Assembly (NCBI RefSeq): GCF_038419845.1
Contig: NZ_JBCAQT010000019.1
Location: 1-64,000, forward strand
Direction of reading: 5' to 3'
DNA length: 64,000 nucleotides
Source of the DNA: Marinimicrobium sp038419845
GTDB taxonomy: Bacteria > Pseudomonadota > Gammaproteobacteria > Pseudomonadales > Cellvibrionaceae
Shown here: positions 45,201 through 54,697 of the stretch, piece by piece
Layout of the letters: each line of letters opens with the position of its first letter
Position numbering within the stretch: the first letter of the stretch is position 1
Made by a program: the position numbers and the translations under genes
The notes under the pieces: model-generated
The model's database searches: none
Told to the model about the DNA's origin: nothing
Seen by the model: the letters and a program-made list of their open reading frames with translations, nothing else

Positions 45201-45998
45201 TTAGTTGACTATTTTCTCCAGAACCATGAGATACCCAAACTTGAAATCACGGGTTTTAAGCCCGGCATCCACATCTTCCTGGGATGCAGTGTCGGTAGGT
45301 TGGAACTCAGCTGACATGGCTTGCTCCCAGCCTTCGTACATATTAGCGGTGACATGACTGGCATAGGCATCGTTGCCAATGGGGCTTATGCTTCGCAGCA
45401 GTACCCAGCTTCCCAGGTTTCCACTAGCTACCCTCTGTTGCTGATAGGGCTGGAATACGCCCATTTCCGCAGTTTCATATGCAGCGTACGATTCAAGGTC
45501 CGCTTTCATCATTTCCATAGAAGCGACCATTCCTGGTTTCATCTCAAAGTCGTCTTCTGTTCTGGCGATCAGCTCCATATACATTCTTGTGCCCAGATCG
45601 CGAGAATCTGCTGTTTGCTCAAACTTCTCATTACGCTCCTTTTCGCTCATTTCGGGGTAAGCGTTTTGCAGGGCAGCCAATATGTCGTCACCCTCCATCA
45701 TCTTGACCGGATCGTCGTAGAGGGTGGCGGTCATATATTGGTATCCCTGGTGTTCGCCGCCTGGGCGCAAGGACCAAAAATGCCATCCGACTATAGCCCC
45801 CGTTTTTACCCGTTCCTGGTGGATTTTCTCCCAGAAATTCTCCGTTTCAGCATAAGCGTTCTCCTGACTGTTATCCACCTTCATCAGCTCCAGAACCACA
45901 AAAAGCTGACCCTCAGACTCTTGATCTTGTGCTGCACTAAAACCGGAATAAAATAATATTCCAGACAGGAATATTGCAAAGATATGTTTTCTGTTCAT
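45201..45998 (-). CDS. Exported protein with two repeated ferredoxin-like (dimeric alpha-beta barrel type) domains
   Basis: This 265-residue protein has a signal peptide ending SGFSAAQ. The start at 45998 has aaggac upstream; an ATG five codons earlier lacks one. No known name is recognised. The two halves repeat the same pattern: a strand with VLELMKV or ASMEMMKA, a helix ending in QERVKTG or QQRVASG, a tryptophan-containing strand (IVGWHFWSLRP or LGSWVLLRSIS), then a strand YMTATLYDD or HVTANMYEG. This resembles tandem dimeric alpha-beta barrel (NIPSNAP/EthD-like) domains fused into one chain. It is a lone gene with its own terminator. Function unknown. Confidence 0.75.
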   Translation of the reverse strand: MNRKHIFAIFLSGILFYSGFSAAQDQESEGQLFVVLELMKVDNSQENAYAETENFWEKIHQERVKTGAIVGWHFWSLRPGGEHQGYQYMTATLYDDPVKMMEGDDILAALQNAYPEMSEKERNEKFEQTADSRDLGTRMYMELIARTEDDFEMKPGMVASMEMMKADLESYAAYETAEMGVFQPYQQQRVASGNLGSWVLLRSISPIGNDAYASHVTANMYEGWEQAMSAEFQPTDTASQEDVDAGLKTRDFKFGYLMVLEKIVN

Positions 45999-46013
45999 GA
46001 TGTTGTCCTTCAA

Positions 46014-46695
46014 TCAATTGATGGGAATGGGATTTGTTTCATACATCCATGTTCACGTAAGCATTACCAGTCGGTAAATAGAAAACGCTATTTTAAGTGA
46101 ATAGCCAAGTCGGTATCGGTATCTTTAGGATCTGCTATTTCTGAAAGAGGGAAACGCTTCTATGAGCGAAGACTTTGGAGGAGGGCTGAGAGTCGAAAAA
46201 GCATTCGAAATCTGGGCTTTTCTTCGGGTCTTCACAAGATGGGATCAGAAACAAATATCCCTTCCCTAATATTTTTCCATTTCTGAGAGTAGGCTCAGAT
46301 GACTGAACCGTCAAACGCCCGTTTAGCTCTTGTTGTTATAACGAGAAAATTTTTAATGTTGGTTTCAAGTACATCTCTTTCAAAATTGGGGTTATCCAGA
46401 TCCTTTCGTCGCTGACTTCTTTGCCATACATATCGTTCCGAGCTGGGCACTCCATCAACGGAATGAACAAGAAGAATCAGGCTGTCCAGACACCACTTGC
46501 ATAATCGGAAAGTTTGTACTAAATGTTTAAAGCTTAGGCAAAAGTTTCTGCCGAGGCAGTTTTTTGAACAACTTCTTAAAACATTTCTTTTAAGTGCTTT
46601 TTTAGATAAAGAAATGCATGTCACACCTTCGTTTCGACCCTTGGTGTCACATTGAGGGAAGATTATTTACATCACCAAAGATTCTGGAGGTCAGT
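46014..46695. other. AT-rich intergenic region, no gene supported
   Basis: These 682 bases contain only short frames without ribosome sites or family resemblance. The largest is a 109-codon minus-strand frame at 46295-46624, rich in Cys, Arg and Lys and unlike the neighbouring proteins. Promoters for both divergent flanking genes must lie here. Confidence 0.5.
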
Positions 46696-47274
46696 ATGCA
46701 ACACGCTTTCTTTTCCTCTGCCGTTTCCTGCCTTCTACTGGTATTGAGCGCGGCAACGTCCAGCCTGGCTCACGCCGACAAGGAAAGCAAAATTCGCAGC
46801 GCCATGAGTGCCGCGCCCCCTTCCATCGCCGAAAGCGCCACAATCAGAGATTGGCCTTCTGAAGAGGGAGGAGATATGACGCTATTGCGAGAAGGCTCCA
46901 ATGAGTGGACCTGTCTGCCCGACATGCCCCATACGCCGGGGAACGATCCCATGTGTCTTGACGAACCCTGGCTGGCCTGGGCCGACGCCTGGATGAATAA
47001 AAGCGAGCCGAAAATTGACAGGATGGGCTTTGGCTACATGCTGCAAGGCGGCACACCGGAGAGCAACACGGATCCCTATGCCGAGGGACCCACGCCCGAT
47101 AACGAGTGGATCGAGGAGCCTGTACCTCATCTGATGATTCTGGTTCCGGATGATTCGACGCTGGAAGGATTGCCTACCGAAGCAGACGATGGCGGCCCCT
47201 GGGTCATGTGGCGTGATACGCCCTATGTCCACATCATGGCCCCCATGCCAAAGTACGAGCCCGAAGGCATGTAA
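46696..47274 (+). CDS. Exported protein of unknown function
   Basis: This 192-residue protein has a clear signal peptide (hydrophobic core SCLLLVLSAATSSLAHA). The start at 46696 has ggagg six bases upstream. The mature chain is acidic and rich in Pro, Trp, Met and Gly, with conserved-looking blocks ATIRDWPSEEGGDMTLLREG, WTCLPDMPHTPGNDPMC, GFGYMLQGG, HLMILVPDD and GGPWVMWRDTPYVHIMAP. I recall similar stand-alone exported proteins in other proteobacteria with no assigned role. Two Cys in the mature part could form a disulfide. Confidence 0.75.
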   Translation: MQHAFFSSAVSCLLLVLSAATSSLAHADKESKIRSAMSAAPPSIAESATIRDWPSEEGGDMTLLREGSNEWTCLPDMPHTPGNDPMCLDEPWLAWADAWMNKSEPKIDRMGFGYMLQGGTPESNTDPYAEGPTPDNEWIEEPVPHLMILVPDDSTLEGLPTEADDGGPWVMWRDTPYVHIMAPMPKYEPEGM

Positions 47275-47370
47275 TAATCGCGGCGCGCAGCGGAGATTCT
47301 GCCCCCTGCATGGAGGCCAGCGGTGTGCATAGCCATCGGTCAGAGAGAGGCTGGTGGATATTGCATGCCT

Positions 47371-48297
47371 TTACGGCCAGAGGCATAAGCCTCCGGCCAA
47401 GAGCAAAGGCGTCAGGAGGCTAACCGCCACATTACCTGCCATCGCCTTACCCAGTCGCTCCGGTTGAGCGGCGTAACGGGACACCTGGTGAGCACACCAA
47501 AACGCCACAGGGGCGGTGAACATGCCACTTAGCGCAATAGGAGGCAGGAAGGTGAGCAGGACACCGGCCAGCAGCAGGCCGTAAGCAGCCAGCATTTGCC
47601 AAAGAAACACGCGGGCGCCAACTCCGTAGCCGTAGCGGATTAACAAGTGCCTCCGCCCGGCGGCCCGGTCTGCGTCCACATCAGGGAATTGGTTAAGCAA
47701 CAAAAGGTTATTCACCAAAAAGAAAACCACCAGGGTCAACAACACGGCTTCGAGGGGGTAGTTACCCCCGATCACCCGATGACTGCCCAAAACCAACAAG
47801 CCAAAGCCGGCCCCGGGCGCTATGAGGCAAAAAATCACGCTTCGGGTGAGCCAGCGGGTATAACCCAGCACCAGGATGAGGCCGACCAGAACCAGTGGGG
47901 CCACCGCCATTTGGGTGCGCCATAAAAACCAACCCATAAGCACCAGCATCAATGCCACAGTGGCTAATCCAAGGACCAGAACCGCCGGAGCCGACTTCGG
48001 GTGGGCCGGCAGGTAACCGCTGCCGCCGCTAAAAGGCGTACGCTCCGTCGTGCTGTCCAGTCCGGACTGAAAGTCCTGGTATTCGTTGATGATGTTGACC
48101 GCCGCGTGGGCGGCGAGCGCCCCCAGCATGGCCAGCCAGGCGTCAATCCAGCTCCAGGTCAGACCAAAACGGGCCGCGGTGGCCCAGCCCAATAAAATAC
48201 AAGTGGGAGCCAGTAGCAGAAAAGGAGGGCGAGCTGTTTGCAACAGCTGAACGGGGCTGGAGCCCAGAACGGTTTGGTACCGATTGTAAAATGCCAT
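47371..48297 (-). CDS. UbiA-family prenyltransferase (MenA-like)
   Basis: This 308-residue integral membrane enzyme with about nine helices transfers a polyprenyl chain to an aromatic acceptor. The two Asp-rich motifs are present: NIINEYQDFQSGLDS (first, N-x-x-x-D type) and LNQFPDVDADRAAG (second). The loop TPFSGGSGYLP also resembles MenA, which makes demethylmenaquinone. No menaquinone genes are nearby, so the acceptor is open. The ATG at 48297 is preferred; an in-frame TTG at 48321 would add eight residues. Neither has a strong ribosome site. Confidence 0.8.
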   Translation of the reverse strand: MAFYNRYQTVLGSSPVQLLQTARPPFLLLAPTCILLGWATAARFGLTWSWIDAWLAMLGALAAHAAVNIINEYQDFQSGLDSTTERTPFSGGSGYLPAHPKSAPAVLVLGLATVALMLVLMGWFLWRTQMAVAPLVLVGLILVLGYTRWLTRSVIFCLIAPGAGFGLLVLGSHRVIGGNYPLEAVLLTLVVFFLVNNLLLLNQFPDVDADRAAGRRHLLIRYGYGVGARVFLWQMLAAYGLLLAGVLLTFLPPIALSGMFTAPVAFWCAHQVSRYAAQPERLGKAMAGNVAVSLLTPLLLAGGLCLWP

Positions 48298-48318
48298 AGG
48301 ATAATCAGTTGATAGTGA

Positions 48319-48451
48319 CAATTTAAGTTGGAAACTACGACGTCAATAAAATCAACGACTTACGGGATCGCGGAACACAATTTAAGTTGGAAACTTTTCC
48401 CTGCTTTCAAGGATTAGTCTATTAAATCTCTTGGCAATTAAGTAGGAAACT
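48319..48451. repeat. Three spaced direct repeats of caatttaagttggaaact upstream of the prenyltransferase
   Basis: Perfect 18-bp copies lie at 48319-48336 and 48378-48395. A degenerate copy (caattaagtaggaaact) lies at 48435-48451. Spacing is 59 and 57 bp. They sit in the 5' region of the minus-strand prenyltransferase gene and overlap its alternative TTG start. A regulatory array is possible. The number and spacer lengths do not fit CRISPR. Confidence 0.8.
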
Positions 48452-48713
48452 GACCTGAATGCCAAGGTGAAGGTTGTAACACATTGATATTATTATGTTT
48501 TCCTGTTCTTCCTCGGAGGTAGCACCGAAGAAGAAGTTCCGAAAGCGGGATAGCAGCTCGGGTTGATTACGGCCCAATAAACCAGCTGTCTCGAAGCATT
48601 AGGCCATGGACTTTTGAATTACTGAGGTCCTATAAGCGAGCGGCTTAGGCAAAATACCTGTCACTGCTGGAATGTCTGGGCGAAAAAGCCAATGACTAAG
48701 CGTTAAATTTTGT

Positions 48714-48743
48714 TTGACAACGTTGTCTTAACTTGGTTATCCT
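48714..48743 (+). promoter_or_regulatory. NagR operator overlapping the -35 of the nagK-nagP promoter
   Basis: The perfect 12-bp palindrome gacaacgttgtc (48716-48727) overlaps TTGACA (48714-48719). TATCCT lies at 48738-48743 with an 18-bp spacer. The same arrangement occurs before both TonB receptor genes of this region. LacI-type repression by NagR is inferred. The rest of the 48452-48713 gap shows nothing recognisable. Confidence 0.8.
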
Positions 48744-48920
48744 TCTTCATAACGAGGTATGTTTGGCGCTCTCCTATTTGCGGGGCTTTTGCGGAAGCGG
48801 GCCCCGCCTTTTTTCGAGAGTCTGAAACCTCTCGCGCGTCAGGAACTCTGGCTGCGTTTAGCCAAATGTTTGTAAAGCGGCCAATTATGCCCTTTCCTTC
48901 TGATTAAAAAGAGGTTGTTT

Positions 48921-49820
48921 ATGGTCAGTGCGCCAGGCGAAGAGCACTATTATTTGGGAATTGACGGGGGTGGTACCAAGTGCAAAGCTTGTATCGCCAC
49001 CGCAGACGGACGAGTTTTGGGGACTGCTCTGGCTGGTCCAGCGAACCCACTCCATGGTTTTGAGCAGACTTTAGACTCCATTGAGTGTGCAGCGCGGCGC
49101 GCGTTGAAAGATGCGCAGCTTCCCCCTGAGACCCTTCAACATCTAATTGCCGGTGTGGGGCTGGCAGGTGTGAATGTTCCCGACCTATACCGGTCAATCA
49201 GCGAGTGGCGGCATCCTTTCGATCATCTGTATCTCGCCACAGATTTGGGTATTGCTAACATGGGAGCGCACCACAGTGAAGATGGGGCAGTGATTGTGGT
49301 AGGCACGGGCTCATCAGGTTATGCCCGTGTAAACGGGGTGGAGCGACTCCTTGGAGGGCATGGCTTTCCCTATGGTGATCAGGGCAGCGGCGCCTGGATG
49401 GGGCTGGAAGCGATCAAAGCGGTGCTACTGGCATCCGATCAATTGGGGCCACCTACCAATCTTACAGAGGGAGTGGCGAGGCTACTCGGCGCGAAAGGGA
49501 TTGCGATCGTTGAGGTGATGTCCGGACGCCCCTCGAGCGAATATGCCAAGCTGGCGCCTCTTGTCTTTTCTGCAGCTGAAGAGGGAGACGACGTGGCTCA
49601 AAAAATCGTGGAGGAGGGTGCCAGTTATATTAGCTCTATGGCATATAAGCTTCTTGATTGCCAACCCGGGCGGCTGTCATTAATCGGTGGTTTGGCAGCT
49701 AGAATTGAAGGTTGGTTGGCACCGGGGATCTTGAAAGATCTCTCCATACCACTGGGGCCTCCGGAAGAGGGCGCAATTCTGTTTGCACGTCAAAGACACC
49801 TCAAAGCTAATATTGCATGA
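48921..49820 (+). CDS. nagK: N-acetylglucosamine kinase (BadF/BadG-type ATPase family)
   Basis: This 299-residue cytoplasmic kinase makes GlcNAc-6-phosphate from GlcNAc and ATP. The phosphate-binding opening YYLGIDGGGTKCKA, the ATDLGIANMGAH segment, the adenosine-site VIVVGTGSSGYAR and GGHGFPYGDQGSGAWMGLEA are typical of bacterial GlcNAc kinases of this family. The ATG at 48921 has agagg six bases upstream; a TTG two codons earlier is not needed. nagP follows after 48 bases, and both lie behind a NagR operator-promoter, so they form one operon. Confidence 0.92.
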   Translation: MVSAPGEEHYYLGIDGGGTKCKACIATADGRVLGTALAGPANPLHGFEQTLDSIECAARRALKDAQLPPETLQHLIAGVGLAGVNVPDLYRSISEWRHPFDHLYLATDLGIANMGAHHSEDGAVIVVGTGSSGYARVNGVERLLGGHGFPYGDQGSGAWMGLEAIKAVLLASDQLGPPTNLTEGVARLLGAKGIAIVEVMSGRPSSEYAKLAPLVFSAAEEGDDVAQKIVEEGASYISSMAYKLLDCQPGRLSLIGGLAARIEGWLAPGILKDLSIPLGPPEEGAILFARQRHLKANIA

Positions 49821-49868
49821 ATTTCTAAAAGACAGCCCATAAAAATTTAAGACAATCGCGAGGCAACT

Positions 49869-51185
49869 ATGAGCACTCAGGCCGGTATGCAGCAACGCAC
49901 ATCCAGCACCTTGGTTCCCATGACTATAATTGGGGTTTTGTTCTTTGTGTTCGGTTTTGTCACCTGGCTGAACGGAGCCCTGATCCCTTTCCTGCAAATT
50001 GTCTGCGAACTCAATGAATTTCAGTCGCTATTTGTCACCTTTGCTTTCTATATTGCCTACACGGTGATGGCCTTGCCTGCCGCATTTATATTACAGCGTA
50101 CAGGGTATAAAGCTGGGATGGTAATAGGACTAGGCGTAATGGTGGCAGGATCATTAACGTTTATTCCTGCCGCACAGACCAGTAACTATGGCGTATTTTT
50201 GGTGGCGTTATTCATGCTTGGTACTGGGTTGACCTTGCTGCAAACTGCTGCTAACCCTTACATCGTCTGTGTTGGTCCTCGTGAGAGCGCCGCAATGCGT
50301 ATGAGCATAATGGGGCTCCTCAATAAAGGTGCCGGGGTAGTAGCGCCTGTAGTTTTTACGCTTTGGGTGTTAACGGGAATGGATCAGTTTGATGAAAAGG
50401 TACTGATGTCGCTCAGCTCAGGTGAGCGTGAGGCACGGCTGGCAGAGCTATCCAATCGTCTAGTAGTGCCCTACTTATATATGGCGGGCGCACTTTTAGC
50501 CCTGATGCTATTTGTTCACTTCTCATCACTCCCGGAGCTAGATGTGGATGCGGAGGATGATGAAGCAGCGGCAGACAAGTGGGGCATTCTTCGTCATCCC
50601 CAGGCTATTCTCGGTTCTATCGCGCTTTTTATGTACGTTGGTGTGGAAGTGATTGCGGGCGACACTATCGGGCTTTATGGAAGAAGAATGGATGTCCCTA
50701 ATTTTGGGTCCCTAACCGCCTACACTATGACATTTATGGTTGTCGGGTATCTAATTGGCGTGGTGTGTATTCCCCGTTACTTGAGTCAGGCAAAAGCGCT
50801 CGTTGGCTCTGCCGTGTGTGGTGGCGTATTTACTTTGGGAGTATTGTTCGGTTCTGTGGAAAGCCATGCAATATCAACAGTTCTTTTTGGCTGGTCGGGA
50901 ATTCAGACTGTCCCTGACACGGTCACGTTTCTAGCGCTGCTTGGCTTGGCAAATGCACTATGTTGGCCGGCCATTTGGCCGCTGTCCCTTACGGACTTGG
51001 GGAAACATACCAGTGTGGGGTCGGCATTACTAATTATGGGTATCGCTGGAGGTGCTGTAATACCGCTAATATATGGCCATTTTGCCGAAACCACGAGTAA
51101 TCAGTCAGCCTACTGGGTAATGATACCTTGTTACCTTTATATACTTTTTTACGCAGTAAAAGGGCATAAACTTCGAAAATGGTAG
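49869..51185 (+). CDS. nagP: N-acetylglucosamine permease, MFS (FucP-like) family
   Basis: This 438-residue inner-membrane symporter has 12 helices and belongs to the FucP/GluP-like sugar group called NagP in Shewanella and Xanthomonas. Motifs are FVFGFVTWLNGALIPFLQ in helix 1, LLQTAANPYIVCVGP in helix 4, NKGAGVVAPV, YVGVEVIAGDTIGLYG in helix 7 and LANALCWPAIWPLSL. It brings GlcNAc into the cytoplasm without phosphorylation, which explains the paired kinase NagK. The start has gagg upstream. A terminator follows 30 bases after the stop. Confidence 0.93.
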   Translation: MSTQAGMQQRTSSTLVPMTIIGVLFFVFGFVTWLNGALIPFLQIVCELNEFQSLFVTFAFYIAYTVMALPAAFILQRTGYKAGMVIGLGVMVAGSLTFIPAAQTSNYGVFLVALFMLGTGLTLLQTAANPYIVCVGPRESAAMRMSIMGLLNKGAGVVAPVVFTLWVLTGMDQFDEKVLMSLSSGEREARLAELSNRLVVPYLYMAGALLALMLFVHFSSLPELDVDAEDDEAAADKWGILRHPQAILGSIALFMYVGVEVIAGDTIGLYGRRMDVPNFGSLTAYTMTFMVVGYLIGVVCIPRYLSQAKALVGSAVCGGVFTLGVLFGSVESHAISTVLFGWSGIQTVPDTVTFLALLGLANALCWPAIWPLSLTDLGKHTSVGSALLIMGIAGGAVIPLIYGHFAETTSNQSAYWVMIPCYLYILFYAVKGHKLRKW

Positions 51186-51215
51186 CGACAGATCCATAAG
51201 TTTCTTCCTCCGCTT

Positions 51216-51238
51216 GGTCGGCACTGCCGGCCTTTTTT
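51216..51238 (+). terminator. Terminator of the nagK-nagP operon
   Basis: The stem ggtcggc/gccggcc (one G:T pair) with loop act is followed by six T. Confidence 0.85.
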
Positions 51239-51803
51239 ATAGCTTTCTTCTGTCAGCAGATAACTCGGTGCTTGCACCATTGTATTTCTGCCACACCTCG
51301 TTGAAGGCGAAGCCTTTAATGTAAATCATGTGACCCTATTCTCGATTATGCTTTGATTGCTAGTGCATTGCCCTTTATCGAGACGAAGTGTGAAAAATCA
51401 TTTAGTACATTTTTAAATACTGTATCAGCAAATATTTCTGACAACTTTCCTAATAATCTCTAGGTTTCTATCAAAAATAAAAATGTATTGGAATTATATA
51501 ACAGTCTATTTTAAAAAAGTTTTTGATCGATCTAGCGAGTGATATCCAGATCAATTCCACAGACCCACTTCTCCCGTATGGGACTAAGAACTTGAAGAGT
51601 GATCTTATTATTCATCCAAATACGTATTTTCCATCAATGATTGTAGAGATCAAGTGAAGAAACGGAAGCTCATGTTGAATGAAATGAGCAGTAAGTCTCT
51701 GAAAAAACAGAGTAATTTAAACCGTCGACTTGAACCACAAAATCGTTATAACTAAAGATTATTAAAAATACAAACCGAAAAAGCAACTCGATATTTCCAC
51801 TTA
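51239..51803. other. AT-rich intergenic region upstream of the TonB receptor promoter
   Basis: No gene with a ribosome site or family resemblance is seen. The composition is clearly more AT-rich than the pectin island. Confidence 0.5.
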
Positions 51804-51833
51804 TTGACAACGTTGTCCCAATCGGAGTATAAA
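51804..51833 (+). promoter_or_regulatory. NagR operator and promoter of the first GlcNAc TonB receptor
   Basis: TTGACA (51804-51809), an 18-bp spacer and TATAAA (51828-51833) form a strong promoter. The palindrome gacaacgttgtc (51806-51817) overlaps the -35. This predicts a leader of about 155 bases before the ATG at 51998. Confidence 0.85.
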
Positions 51834-51997
51834 ATCATCTGCAAGTACGCTTTTTTACATGAAGCATGTGCGTGAGGAAGAAAGAAAGACTAGGAACGAT
51901 ACTAAGAAGTTATCAATAGAACCTGTTGATAACAAACCTAGAAAATTGAAAAAACATGAAACCACTATGCACTTTAAAGTTATTCTAAGGGGACACT

Positions 51998-54688
51998 ATG
52001 AACACTGGATTGAATTTCATCCATCACAAAAAGTCCACGTTGGCGTTAGCGATGGCGTTATCGCTCTCAGCTGCCAATTCAGCGACTGCGCAACAGTCCG
52101 AAAGCTCTGACTCAACAGCTGCGCCTCAGCTCGAAAGTATCGTCGTGACAGGCATACGCGGGAGCCTGAATCGTGCATTGGAACAGAAGCGCAGTTCAAT
52201 TGGCGTCACAGATGCAATATCGGCAGAAGATTTGGGCAAGTTTCCCGATTTGAATATCTCAGAGTCGTTGCAGCGCATCCCTGGTGTTACGCTTAATCGA
52301 AATGTTAATGGTGAAGGCCAGACAATCAACCTTCGAGGTTTAGGCCCGCAGTTCACGAGGGTAGAAATCAACGGTATGTCTGGTACCGGTAACGGTTCTG
52401 GAGGCCGATTTGGCACCAGTTCGGGAGAGCGTGGCTTCGACTTCGAGTTACTCGCAGCAGAGCTTTTCAGTAACGTCAAAATCAGCAAGTCACCAAGCGC
52501 GAGTCAGGTTGAAGGCGGGATGGCAGGCGTCGTATCTCTGGAAACACCTAAACCGTTGAGCTATAAGGGCACTGAAGCGACGGCATCGGTACAGGGAAAC
52601 TACAGCGATGTCACCGGAGAAACTGATCCACGTGCATCATTTTTAGTATCAAAGAATATTGACGATGTTTTTGGTGTCTCCTTTTCGCTGGCGTACGCCG
52701 ATAAGAATTCTAGGTCTGACACCGCCGAGGCCGGCGTTTGGCGTCCCGCGTCAGTCGTGGGTCGAGGAACCAGTGATGCTTACATCCCCAATGGCACTCG
52801 TTACTACAACTTTCTGGAAGAAAAAGAAACATTAGGTAGTACCTTAACCCTACAATACCAACCTTCATCCGAGCTAGAAGTCACTGTCGACGCCATATAC
52901 GCTAACCTTAGTAGCGAGCGAGTTGCTAACCGGAACGACATGCCAATCGAAAATCCAGGGCCAGTAGAAGACATTACGGTTGAAAACAGGATTGCAACAT
53001 CTGGTAGTTTCACAGGCGTCCAACAACGCGTCGGAACCAACTACCTGGAGACTGAGGAAGATTTTGGACAGTTCAGTGCAAAAGCTGACTGGGAGCCAAA
53101 CGAAGATTGGAAGATTAGCCCGTTTATCGGATATTCGAATCGGAAGGCTGATCGGAAATTCGACCTTTACTCGTTTCGACTTGCTGATGAAGATGGCTTT
53201 GATCCGGGTGTGGTATCCTACGATTTGAGGGGCGATTTCGTAGATTTTTCTTCGACGACTACTGACTTCATGAGTTCTCCTGAGGACTTCCTGTTCAATG
53301 TATTTATCCTTAGGCCGTCCGTGGACGAGGACTCTGAAGTATCGACAAAGCTAGACTTTGAGCGATTTTATAACTCACGTGGACTCACATCTGTTCAGTT
53401 CGGTTTTCGCTATGCTGATCGTGAGAAAACTCGCATTCAAACGCAGGAGCGTCTTCAGCGGAATGTTGACGACCTTAGAACCGTTCCAGATCTATCGTCA
53501 GTTGCGACCTTACTGCCATTTGAAGTCGACGGCGCGAATGCACCCAGTCAACAGTTGAGCGCAGATCCGGATCTAATCCGAGAAGTCTACTACCCCAATG
53601 GAAATGCAGTAAACGGCACTTTTATTCGGCCATTGCCAGGGTTTGGTGCATCCCAGTCCTGGTCTGTTGATGAAAAGACATTTAATGCCTATGTTCAAGC
53701 CAATTTCGAGTTTGATCGCGCGCAGTTCAATGTAGGTTTGAGGCTGGCTGATACTGAACAAACATCCAGCGGTAACCGAGTAGCCAACATCTTTCAACCA
53801 ACTGAGCAGATTATCCCCATAAGCGTTAGCAACAGCTACAGGGAATACCTGCCAAGTGCCAATTTCAAATACGACCTTACTGATGAGGTCGTCATTCGAT
53901 CAGCGTACTCTAAAACTTTGACCCGGCCAAATCTCTCAAGCTTGGCGCCGTCCGAAACGGTAGCAGGTATTGACGAGGGTGGTGGCACTGGGCAGAAAGG
54001 TAACCCCAACCTGGAGCCGTTTACCGCTGACAACTTTGATTTTGGCGTGGAATGGTATTTTGCTGATGAAGCTCTTCTTTCGGGTTTACTTTTCTATAAA
54101 GACATTGGCGGGTTGATCGACACTGCGAGTTTTACTGAGGTTCGCTCGTTCCCTCGTCAAGCAGACGGGGTTATTGTTGAGGGTCCGATTGTCTTCAATA
54201 CCTTTGAAAACGGTGCGTCTGCAGAAATTAAAGGTTTGGAGCTTGCCTACCAGCAGCCACTAGGAGTTCTGGGTGATTGGGCCGAAAATTTCGGCTTCCT
54301 GTTCAACTACACCTATGCTGACAGTTCTGCTGATTTCAATGCCGAAGACGATGTCCGAAGCACAGGTCTTCCTGGGTTGTCTAAGTCCAGTTACAACACG
54401 TCAGTTTACTATGACGACGGTACCTTTGACGTTCGAGTCTCTTATGCGTGGCGAGAGCGCTTTCTGGCTCAATTTAGCGATGACTTCGGTGTGTCGAGAT
54501 TTATTGACGACTATGGTCAGCTTGATGTCTCTGCAAACTACCGAGTAACGGACAACTTCCAGCTTCAGTTCCAGGCACTCAACTTGGCTAATGAGCAGTT
54601 GATAAACCAGGCAACCTCCTTGTTTCTTCCATATGGCGTTAATGATCTAGATCGTCGTGTTCTCTTTGGGGCGCGATATAGCTTCTAA
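51998..54688 (+). CDS. TonB-dependent receptor, probably for chitooligosaccharides/GlcNAc
   Basis: This 896-residue outer-membrane receptor of the TonB-Xanth-Caul type has aagggg before the start and a signal peptide ending ANSATAQ. The TonB-box-like LESIVVTGIRGSL is followed by plug blocks ALEQKRSSIGVTDAI, EDLGKFPDLNISESLQRIPGV and EGQTINLRGLGPQFTRVEING. The barrel ends RVLFGARYSF with the usual terminal Phe. A NagR-type operator in its promoter links it to GlcNAc or chitin oligomer uptake. It resembles the receptor at 59189-61915 over the whole length, including NLEPFTADNFDFGVEWYFA, so the two are paralogues. Confidence 0.92.
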   Translation: MNTGLNFIHHKKSTLALAMALSLSAANSATAQQSESSDSTAAPQLESIVVTGIRGSLNRALEQKRSSIGVTDAISAEDLGKFPDLNISESLQRIPGVTLNRNVNGEGQTINLRGLGPQFTRVEINGMSGTGNGSGGRFGTSSGERGFDFELLAAELFSNVKISKSPSASQVEGGMAGVVSLETPKPLSYKGTEATASVQGNYSDVTGETDPRASFLVSKNIDDVFGVSFSLAYADKNSRSDTAEAGVWRPASVVGRGTSDAYIPNGTRYYNFLEEKETLGSTLTLQYQPSSELEVTVDAIYANLSSERVANRNDMPIENPGPVEDITVENRIATSGSFTGVQQRVGTNYLETEEDFGQFSAKADWEPNEDWKISPFIGYSNRKADRKFDLYSFRLADEDGFDPGVVSYDLRGDFVDFSSTTTDFMSSPEDFLFNVFILRPSVDEDSEVSTKLDFERFYNSRGLTSVQFGFRYADREKTRIQTQERLQRNVDDLRTVPDLSSVATLLPFEVDGANAPSQQLSADPDLIREVYYPNGNAVNGTFIRPLPGFGASQSWSVDEKTFNAYVQANFEFDRAQFNVGLRLADTEQTSSGNRVANIFQPTEQIIPISVSNSYREYLPSANFKYDLTDEVVIRSAYSKTLTRPNLSSLAPSETVAGIDEGGGTGQKGNPNLEPFTADNFDFGVEWYFADEALLSGLLFYKDIGGLIDTASFTEVRSFPRQADGVIVEGPIVFNTFENGASAEIKGLELAYQQPLGVLGDWAENFGFLFNYTYADSSADFNAEDDVRSTGLPGLSKSSYNTSVYYDDGTFDVRVSYAWRERFLAQFSDDFGVSRFIDDYGQLDVSANYRVTDNFQLQFQALNLANEQLINQATSLFLPYGVNDLDRRVLFGARYSF

Positions 54689-54697
54689 GCCAACTTT

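Noticed and set aside
46295..46624. Minus-strand frame of 109 codons
   Set aside because: Composition is unlike neighbouring proteins, there is no ribosome site, and no motif or signal is seen.
48319..48451. Spaced repeats considered as a small CRISPR array
   Set aside because: There are only three copies of 17-18 bp, spacers of about 40 bp, no dyad in the repeat and no cas genes.
51859..52110. Short plus-strand frame at the start of the first GlcNAc receptor
   Set aside because: It overlaps the receptor's signal-peptide codons in another frame, has no ribosome site, and lies in the predicted leader.
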